A DNA stretch of 64,000 bases from Tricholoma matsutake (taxonomy: Eukaryota > Basidiomycota > Agaricomycetes > Agaricales > Tricholomataceae), in contig AP026546.1 in assembly GCA_026075535.2 (NCBI GenBank), positions 4,712,001 through 4,776,000 on the forward strand. The letters run 5' to 3'. Made by a program: the position numbers and the translations under genes. This document shows, piece after piece, positions 57,204 through 64,000 of the stretch; positions within the stretch are counted from its first letter, which is position 1, and the number at the start of each line of letters is the position of its first letter. Under the pieces are notes generated by a model that did no database searches, was not told the DNA's origin, and saw nothing but the letters and a program-made list of their open reading frames with translations.

Positions 57204-57596
57204 ATGATGGCATGACAAGACAGACCCATGCTCACAGGAATTACGATCCTTGCCATTGTCATTGGCACAACCCTGGCTGTAGCAGCAGCCCTAACCTTCG
57301 AATTTTGCCTCTACGCCATCTTCCAAACAGAACCTGAACCCCCGATTACAGACGTTGAATTCGCCATCCTGCAACACCCCCCTTTCAATGATACTACCGA
57401 CTCCTTGACACCGCTACCTAGGGCAGTGCAAACCAGAAGAACCCGATCATGGTCCGAGTTCAGACATGAATTATTCCTCCATCATACCCCTCGACCCCGA
57501 CCCACCCACATAACCAGACCACGCCCGATCAGACCGCAAAGGAGAGACAAAGATTTAGGTCGAAGTGTGGAACTTTCAACCATAGCGGGGGGGTAA
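57204..57596 (+). pseudogene. gypsy-E ORF-c: small membrane protein in the env position
   Basis: Starts at ATG 57204 (or ATG 57228), 15 bp after ORF-b, same frame; one in-frame TGA at 57213. A strong hydrophobic segment of about 30 residues (ITILAIVIGTTLAVAAALTF and the following FEFCLYAIF) is near the N-terminus. A Pro/Asp-rich part and a very basic Arg/Pro-rich tail (FLHHTPRPRPTHITRPRPIR) follow. The stop overlaps the purine tract. Topology would be a single-pass protein with a basic tail. No similarity to a known envelope protein is evident, so a membrane role is inference. Confidence 0.6.
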
Positions 57597-58357
57597 TGTT
57601 ACAATTTTCCTTGTAACTCATGGAACCCGACCGACCCGACGATCCCCTCCAGACAGGAGGCACTCCACGATTCATGCCTAGGGCATGTCCTTGACACCAG
57701 ACACACGCATGACACATGCCAACTGCATGCATTCGATCCCCTTCCCATGGAAGGCACCCTTGACGCATGGTGACTCCATGCACCTGAACCCACTCCCACA
57801 CATGCTGTGATACAACAGCCTCTTGACATGAGGTCCATGATGTCAGACTCTCACGATTGACATGCTGCGCCACAGCATGTCCTTGACATTGGATCCTTGA
57901 CATCGGGTCCATGACATCGGATGCCTCATGCTAGGCATGAGGCTTATCTCTTATTGTTTCCTGAACATGCTGCGCCGCAGCACTCCATGACATTGGATGC
58001 CTCATGTAAGGCATGAGGCCTATTGTTTCTATTCTTACTTGATACCCATCTATCTTTCCGATTGGACAATAAGGACCTCCCTCATGGTATAAGTACTGCA
58101 ACTCATAGTAGGGATGTCCTTAGTTTAGATCTAGGCAATCTACAGCTTTAACTTGTGAACTCGCGAACTTACTCGAAACCACTAAGGAAGCCCCTTAGTG
58201 CGTGAACCCAAATGACTCTATGCAGAAGGCCTGCTAGAGTGCACTATCTCTCTTATGTTGGACGCTCCGAGTAAGACTAGTGCTGAACGACTTGTCGAGG
58301 AAGCACCTCATCAAACGACATTGACTAGATTGAGTAGTTGAGGCTTTGCCCTTAACA
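57597..58357 (+). repeat. gypsy-E 3' LTR
   Basis: 761 bp partner of 49985-50754. Preceded by the purine tract AGCGGGGGGG (57585-57594), which overlaps the stop codon of the last small ORF. Confidence 0.95.
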
Positions 58358-58362
58358 CCATG

Positions 58363-59247
58363 TCATCCACGCTTTTGGGACAACTCTCCATTGTTGTCTT
58401 GCCCTTCTTTGGGCTGCCACTTGGGGTTGTTGCCCTTGCGCTTGACAGCAGAAAGCTTATTGGCCTGAGGTGGGCTGGTGGGCTTTCCAACTGCCATGCA
58501 CCTAGAGGCTTCAGTGACAATGGAGTCCTTGACATGTTTAAATGTCAAGGCGCTAGTGGTGGTTGTGTTAAGGACCATAGCGGACAAAGAGTCATACTTG
58601 TGCATCGCAGCAAGTAGAATCATTGCTTGTACTAACCCAGGGATGGTGACATTGGCAGCCATGAGGTGCTCAAATTTGTCAGCCATCTTAGCAATCTCTG
58701 GTGCAGGATTCGCAGCCAGGATTTTAATTGCTATTGCAGACCTAAAGTCCAAAAAGACTTGGGAGGGGCCATCGACACCATAGTCGGTGCGAATAAGGTC
58801 CCACACCTCCTCAGCAGTGTCCTTGGTGTTGGCACACTGCCAAATGGAGGGGGCCAGGTAGGGTGTAGCATGGGTATGGGTAAACCCGCGGTAAACAGCC
58901 CACAGGTTTGACAACCTGTCACCGTGGTTGCGGTGTTAGAACGGGTGTGGTGTTGGCAGGTGCGGGTGCAGTGTGTGAAATCTTACCCACAGTGTGACCC
59001 GTGCTACACCCTAGGGCCAGGCAGAGCACTAGGTTACCAATGGCCTGGTTGTTTTTGTTGCTCCAGGTCTGGAGCTTGGCAGTAGCATTTGTCACCATTA
59101 GAGGAGGCGCTGGAGGCAGTTTGATTTCTGCCCTGCTAGTTATTTGCCAGAGGCCCTGAACCTGAGCCACAGTTTCATGGAGTCAGCCCACTGAATGTAA
59201 TTTGATCCATCGAAAGTTTGTACAAGTTTTTCAAGAGTTGAAGACAT
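58363..59247 (-). pseudogene. copia-C gag, interrupted by MITE and gypsy-E
   Basis: Starts at ATG 59247 (MSSTLEKLVQTFDGSNYIQW). A frame shift near 59160 is followed by TSRAEIKLPPAPPLMV. After the MITE (58859-59013) is skipped, it continues through LVLCLAPSIWQCANTKDTAE and the helical UBN2-type Gag domain (KMADKFEHLMAANVTIPGLV) to 58363. Gypsy-E is inserted in its C-terminal part; the remaining Gag tail resumes below 49984. Confidence 0.85.
58859..59013. mobile_element. hAT-type MITE, 155 bp, in copia-C gag
   Basis: Perfect 8-bp duplication GGGCCAGG (58851-58858 and 59014-59021). Ends TAGGGTGTAGCATGGGT and, on the opposite strand, TAGGGTGTAGCACGGGT. Excision with one duplication copy restores the Gag sequence LVLCLAPSIWQC. 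Confidence 0.95.
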
Positions 59248-59483
59248 GATATGTGGTGGTGGCTGTTAAAAGCGCTCAATCTCAGTCTTTTACTCAATGA
59301 AACACATTTAACAATCTCAGGAGAAAGCACTCCTTCAGAGTGTAAAACCCTAGTCAACCTAGGTTTTAATGCAGCTCACAGGGAGCACAATGCAGCTCAC
59401 AAAGAGTGCAACGTTATATTTTGGAGACAATGAAGTCAACATTGTTCACAGCCAGTTAAGGTGCATTTGCAACGTGCCCAGCA

Positions 59484-59495
59484 GGGCCCATAACC
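59484..59495 (-). promoter_or_regulatory. copia-C primer binding site (initiator tRNA-Met half)
   Basis: On the minus strand GGTTATGGGCCC follows the LTR with no gap. It is complementary to the anticodon stem-loop of initiator tRNA-Met (GGGCCCAUAACC). This is the classical copia arrangement, in which a cleaved tRNA half primes minus-strand synthesis. Confidence 0.85.
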
Positions 59496-59763
59496 TGTTG
59501 GAGCAGACTATATATGCTGCACAGGGGAAGAGACTACACATTCCTTACAGCCTACCTGGGGTTTAGTTAGACTTACAGCTAGGGTTAGCAGAGGTAAGAA
59601 CACTGTATTTCTACTATGGTATAGGTTCTCCTTCTATACATAAGGATGTCACATGACTTGGGAATGTGTTTACCACATGTATGTGCAGTAAGTGCAGTAA
59701 CATGTGTATGCTGCATGTATTGCCTCATGTATGCAGCATGTATCTCAGGGTTTAATTTCAACA
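59496..59763 (-). repeat. copia-C 5' LTR
   Basis: 268 bp partner of 45574-45844. Its downstream side (plus-strand 59484-59495) is the primer binding site. Confidence 0.95.
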
Positions 59764-60135
59764 GCAGCCTTTTTATTTCATGCATTGCACCTGATGCAGC
59801 CTCTTACTGATATTACACTGCTGATGTGGTGCCTTCCTATTAGGTGACTATGCTTGATGTGGCCTCTCCATTTCATGCATTACACCTGATGCAGCCTCTT
59901 ACTAACAGCCCATCTTTTTCTCATATATCACTTATATTTTATTTTCTTAACCTTCATTCCCACTTCTGTGCAATGAAGGTACAGTAATTTATCATCATCC
60001 CATTTGTTGTAGCTTGTGGTTCCCACTTCCATGCAATGAAGATAACTTGATCTTGTCACTCTGGTTCACTCTAAGCTAGTGTAGGCTGCCAAACCTGGCA
60101 GCCTTTCAATCTGTTCACTCTTTGCACTCTGTTTA
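59764..60135. repeat. Degenerate tandem repeats flanking copia-C
   Basis: Phrases ATTTCATGCATT.CACCTGATGCAGCCTCTTACT and CTGATGTGGTG.CTTCCTATTAGGTGACTA occur in direct repeat here. The second phrase also occurs left of the element at 45533-45562. Copia-C therefore inserted into a pre-existing repeat. No gene seen. Confidence 0.55.
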
Positions 60136-60142
60136 ATGTATT

Positions 60143-60240
60143 TGTTTTCTGTGCTTTGTTCTCTGTGTCTGTGCTTTGTTCTCTGTATCTGTTCTCTGTA
60201 TCTGTTCTCTGTATCTGTTCTCTTTTCTCTCTGTCTGTTC
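60143..60240. repeat. (CTGTATCTGTTCT)n-type microsatellite
   Basis: Imperfect array of TCTGT/GTTCTC units, pyrimidine-rich on the plus strand. No coding sense. Confidence 0.85.
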
Positions 60241-61917
60241 TGGTGTCTGTTACATGTAGGCTACTGAATATTATTGGAAAATGACCAATACTCAATGTTC
60301 TTTGGTGAGACTGTTATGTGGGGGAGACCCCCATAGACCCCCTTTTCCACTGTGTGGAGCCTGCACTAAAACTGCTGTGCAGGGCTTACTAATAAAAAAT
60401 AATTGTGACACAACATTTCTCATTCATATCTATACAGTTGCTTGCTACTGAATACCACATGAATTCTTCAGCTTCTCCTTTTTCTGTGGCACCAAAGGGA
60501 GCAGCTGACCTTCTCCTGATGCATATATATCCTCTTCAGCAATATGAGTTGGTGCATGTCCAATGGATGTAGGGTTGGCAACACTACTGAACACTCCTGA
60601 ATGCAGAGACATGGGTGTGTATTGAGACAAAGTATTGTTGTTGATCTTCAGCATTTGAAGCTGTCAAAGAGTCTTGCCTAAGTTGTCTTGTGCAACCAGC
60701 ATATCTTGCATGGCAGTGGCTTTGGCATTCATCAGTGATGTTTAAGTAAGTGATGTTAGTCCATTCTGTTCTTCAGGAGATCCATGGAGCATGAGAGGAG
60801 AGGGTGGGCAGATGGATTGTGATGGCATGGATAACATGGATGAGTCAATTGGGGAGGAGAGAATCTCATTGAGGCCATGCAGTATGTCCAATTGGCTCAT
60901 GTCATTGTCCCAAAGCATCAGATCCTCATGAGGCTGTTAATCTTCCAGGGCTGAGGTCTCTGTCATTACTACTATGCTACAACATTTTCCATCACCATCA
61001 ACTCAAATTGAGAACCCCTTCTCACTATCTTCAGGAAACTGAAGAGGTTTGTCCTTCCCTTCTCTGAGATCAACACTCACGCTATCTGGACTGTTAGGCT
61101 GGTCACTGTCATCACTATCATCATCATTGATCATCTCATTGAGCATCTCTTCTTCTTCACATGATACTTCAAAGCTTGTCATGGATCTGTCAAGACTGAG
61201 GAGCCAAGGACTATTGGGAGGGGTGGTGGGTTCTTGAGGACCAGGGTGATGTGAAGGAGCTTGGCACATTTCTGCATAGTATTTTTGTTGTGCTTTTTGG
61301 TCACGAAGTTCTTGAAAGTAGCCAGGCATTACATTTGTGATAATGATGAGGACCCAGAGATCTAGGTGTGGCAGTCATCCAGCATGAGTGTAGCCTTCAA
61401 AATACTTGTTTTTGATCTGGCCATTGAATGACTCAAGGTGGTTGTTCATTCAAGGAAGGTCTTCAAGAGGCTTCTCCAGGTGTTATTGCCCCAGCTGTCA
61501 ACCTTGCTAGCCACATAGAACATACATGCAGGTAGCTGCTGAGATACACAAGGAATGCTAGTCTACCTTTTGACTGCTTTCATGAGATAGAGTCCCATTT
61601 CTTGCCTAGTGCTTTGAAGTACTCAACTTCAGAGTTGTATGCAGATATAGCATTGGGATAATCAGTGATTTACTTGAGTAGTCTCATGAGAAATTTTGCA
61701 AGTTGACAATGCATGTGTAGTCAATCATCACCCTTTGGTATAAAATTTAGTGTTGCCTTGACCGACTTGGGGCATTTTTGTATTCTTGAAATAACTTGAC
61801 ACAATGGACTCAGCCTGCTTAGTGTTGAGAGAGGACCCATCGACCTTTGGGGCTCCCTATCCATGTAAATATTTTCAGAATTCTGTACAATTTATTGGAA
61901 TTGATATTGCCTTTGAC

Positions 61918-62886
61918 TAAGGAGTGTCATGGGTACGGGTAACACCAATGGGTACAGGTATGGGTTTGGGATTATCATATCCATGAAACACCATACCCAT
62001 ACATGCAGGTATATGGGTTTTACTAATCTCATTTACAGCTGTTTTAATGTTCTGAAGAGACTAGAGGGTTGCATTTGCTCATTCTTGTCCAATGCCAACA
62101 TCTTTGTTGGAAGGGAGGTAGCAAGAGAAGGTCTTATATCTAGGTGAGTTCTCTATCATTTGTTGCGATCTTAGGCTTAATTAAATGTAATATACAGTTG
62201 CTTCAATGTTGCGAAGAGATGAGAGAGTTGTGGTTGCTCATTCTTTTTCGATGCCAACATCTTTGCTAGAAGGGGGGTAGCAAGAGAAGGTCTCATATCT
62301 AGGTGAGTTCTCCATTGTTTATTATGATCTTAGGCTTAATTACAATGTGATATACAGTTGCTTTAATGTTGTGAAGAGATGAGAGGGTTGCGGTTGTTCA
62401 TTCTTTGATGCCAACATCTTTGTTAGAAGGGGGGTAGCAGGAGAGGGTCTCATATCTAGGTGAGTTCTCCATTATTTTTTGTGATCTTAGGCTTAATTAT
62501 AATCTAATATACAGTCATTTCAATGAGATGAGAGGGTTGCAGTTGCTCATTATTTTTTGATGCCAACATCTTGGTTGGAATGGTGAGAGGGCTCATATTT
62601 GGGTAAGTACTCTGTCATTTGTTAAATTCTAATCTACTTTACAGTTGTTCTGAAGTCCTGAAGAGTAGTAGAGTAGTAGTATATGAGTGTCCCATCCCCC
62701 AAACCCTCAGCTTTGTGGAGAGTTTGGGTATATGATGTAACATGTAGTAATACTTGTAACATCGTAGTAATACCTGTAACACTGTGGTAACACCACAGTA
62801 ACACCGTACCCTTACCCATGTGGGTACGGTATTCACGGGTATGGGTATGTGAAAATATACCTGAGGGTTACCCCTGGAGCTCACTA
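61918..62886. mobile_element. hAT-type element in the fold-back arm, with tandem repeats
   Basis: 969 bp, perfect 8-bp duplication CCTTTGAC (61910-61917 and 62887-62894). Ends TAAGGAGTGTCATGGGTA and, opposite strand, TAGTGAGCTCCAGGGGTA. Subterminal GGGTA motifs at both ends. The interior is a tandem repeat. Confidence 0.92.
62035..62670. repeat. Tandem repeat, period about 155 bp
   Basis: Four to five units starting CAGTTG.TTTAATGTT.TGAAGAGA at about 62036, 62196, 62353, 62513 and a partial at 62642. Each contains GATGCCAACATCTTTGTT and ATATCTAGGTGAGTTCTC. Confined to the hAT-type element. Confidence 0.85.
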
Positions 62887-64000
62887 CCTTTGACTCATTT
62901 TTGGTCAACCAGCAAAAATGAGTCAAAGGCAATATCAATTCCAATAAATTGTACAGAATTCTGAAAATATTTACATGGATAGGGAGCCCCAAAAGTCGAT
63001 GGGTCCTCTCTCAACACTAAGCAGGTTGAGTGCATTGTATCAAGTTATTTCAAAAATACAAAAATGCCCCAAGTCGGTCAAGGCAACACTAGGTATAATT
63101 GCAAGATGTTTGTTGAGGCCATTTTGCTGACATGGGACATACACAGTAAGAGCAAGACTGAAGGCCAGATTTCTTGTAGGGCTGTGCGCTTTCTGGTGTC
63201 ATTATCCATAGTCACAACAGAGATCTCCAAGTGAAAATCAGACCCAGCCCTCATTCCCAAGCCAAGACACCACTTCTCCAAGGGGAAATGGATCAGCCCA
63301 GTGTCATAGTCAGCATGAACAGCCTTCATGCTTGGTTGAGCTCTAAAAATGATAAGCCCAATTGGTATACCTTTTTTATCATCATCAAGTACCATGAGAA
63401 TGAGGAGTGTCACATGTGCTAAGCAAAAGCCAAATGTAAGATCGATGAGAACATGTTGCTTGTGTCCATATCTCCAGGCTGTGTCTTGCATTTTGCTAGT
63501 TGCAATGATAAGTATCAATCAATTGCCACCTCCATCATGACAGACTTGGTAAAATAGAACTGATTCTGAAAAAAGTAGATTTGGTGGCACTGGGCAGTCT
63601 TCTCAAAGCCAGAGTTCAAGGCTATCTTCTGCATCAGTGCTCTGTCTGATCCCTCATTCACGAGCAAGAGTGCAATATAGCAAGGAAGAGTCATGATCAT
63701 TTAGTCAGTAATGGTGATGCATGTTTCCCATCTCTTCTCCCCAATGCTTCATTGCCCAGGTCTTGCATAATGCTTTCAGCCGAGACAGAGGAATGTTATC
63801 ACAGAGGAGTGACAGTGGATACAGCTGCAAATCTGGATGTAGCAGAATGGAAGGGTCACAGTCCATCTTGAGAAGCTTTTAGCAGGCAGCAGAGTGATCA
63901 AGAATATCAGAGATCTCATTGACAGTAAAGAAATTCTTGTCTACAAGTACACCAAGTCAATTTGCAGTGCATATAGTTTCTCTGAACAGTGCCCTTCTCA

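Larger units (their letters stand above)
49985..58357 (+). mobile_element. Ty3/gypsy chromovirus (gypsy-E) with extra post-pol ORFs
   Basis: 8,373 bp, plus strand, inserted in copia-C gag. Perfect 5-bp duplication CCATG at 49980-49984 and 58358-58362. LTRs 49985-50754 and 57597-58357 run TGTTACAATT...CTTAACA. Order: self-complementary primer site, gag, protease, helical repeat, RT, RNase H, integrase, chromodomain, three small ORFs, purine tract, LTR. GC content is visibly higher than in the other retroelements. All genes are open except for in-frame stops, nearly all of them TGA. Confidence 0.96.
45574..59763 (-). mobile_element. Ty1/copia element (copia-C) containing a whole gypsy and a MITE
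   Basis: 14,190 bp from LTR to LTR on the minus strand. Perfect 5-bp duplication GCAGC at 45569-45573 and 59764-59768. LTRs 45574-45844 and 59496-59763 both run TGTTGAAATTAAACCCTGAG...CTCCAACA. Subtracting the nested gypsy-E (49985-58357 plus 5 bp) and the MITE (58859-59013 plus 8 bp) leaves about 5.65 kb, a normal copia size. It carries gag, protease, integrase, RT and RNase H, all broken by frame shifts. Confidence 0.95.
61748..63091. mobile_element. Fold-back element with about 180-bp inverted repeats
   Basis: Outer ends TAGTGTTGCCTTGACCGACT on both sides in inverted orientation. Arms run inward without interruption to a loop of about 10 nt (62905-62915). Without the nested hAT-type element the whole is about 367 bp and almost entirely palindromic. 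Flanks GGTATAAAATT (61737-61747) and GGTATAATT (63092-63100) look like a 9-bp duplication with a 2-bp change, fitting a MULE-type insertion. It splits the MULE transposase gene. Confidence 0.85.
60445..64000 (-). pseudogene. MULE (Mutator-like) transposase, broken, runs off the window edge
   Basis: Minus strand. A decayed N-terminal part lies at about 63540-63850 (DPSILLHPDLQLYPLSLLCD, then ALCKTWAMKHWGEEMGNMH). The MULE catalytic region is at 63078-63518: HKQHVLIDLTFGFC (first Asp), ILMVLDDDKKGIPIGLIIF, then VTMDNDTRKRTALQEIWPSV and LLLCMSHV (second Asp and CxxH). A fold-back element (61748-63091) interrupts just after this. The frame then resumes below 61737 (AKFLMRLL, DYPNAISAYNSEVEYFKALG, LAFLVYLSSYLHV). 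Acidic C-terminal parts are at 61003-61329 (EEEMLNEMINDDDSDDSD) and possibly 60445-60654. Stops and frame shifts abound. Confidence 0.8.

Noticed and set aside
57204..57596. Viral envelope glycoprotein
   Set aside because: Only one membrane segment near the N-terminus, no signal-peptide cleavage context, no cysteine pattern, no fusion peptide and a very short length. Described only as a small membrane protein.

Overview
The window looks like an Agaricomycete (mushroom-forming basidiomycete) genome. The evidence is 50-73 nt introns with GT...AG ends, a fungal-type Sec2 Rab exchange factor, and chromodomain Ty3/gypsy elements, Ty1/copia elements and MULE transposons of kinds common in these fungi. 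Most of the 64 kb is transposon. A host-gene island of about 8.4 kb lies at 16.64-25.05 kb, and an apparently intact DNA transposon (12.5-15.4 kb) lies just left of it.

Layout. 0.4-1.8 kb: broken ORFs of unknown function. 2.2-5.4 kb: truncated gypsy element (minus) split by a 467-bp hAT-type MITE. 5.4-9.6 kb: copia remnant (minus) split by a 2.1-kb element with an 8-bp target duplication. 9.6-11.6 kb: a second gypsy fragment. 12.5-15.4 kb: complete 2.9-kb Tc1/mariner-superfamily transposon with an open, one-intron transposase. 15.7-16.6 kb: hAT-type element inserted in the 3' part of an unrecognised host gene. 17.7-20.6 kb: Sec2-like Rab GEF (plus). 20.9-22.3 kb: phosphopantothenate-cysteine ligase (minus, 6 exons). 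23.6-25.1 kb: ACR3 arsenite efflux permease (minus, 4 exons). 25.4-29.3 kb: degenerate repeats, copia remnant with a MITE, and a copia LTR flanked by both a polypurine tract and a primer site. 29.5-36.3 kb: chromodomain gypsy (minus) with a 1.1-kb hAT-type element carrying a hairpin minisatellite. 37.4-45.4 kb: three-level nest, gypsy inside MITE inside a larger hAT-type element, every level with a matching target duplication. 45.6-59.8 kb: copia element (minus) containing a whole 8.4-kb chromodomain gypsy (plus) and a separate 155-bp MITE. 60.4-64 kb: MULE transposase pseudogene (minus) split by a long fold-back element that itself holds another hAT-type element.

The most unusual object is the plus-strand gypsy at 49985-58357. 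It has a primer site complementary to its own LTR (Tf1-type self-priming, with a TATA box 33 bp upstream of the predicted transcript start), a 22-residue helical repeat between protease and RT, a chromodomain, and then three extra small ORFs in the env position, one with two CCHC knuckles and one with a transmembrane segment. In its pol frame all 13 stops between 52410 and 56178 are TGA, at positions where arginine (CGA) fits, so it has decayed by a very specific route. Nothing here is an operon; the host genes are independent monocistronic units.
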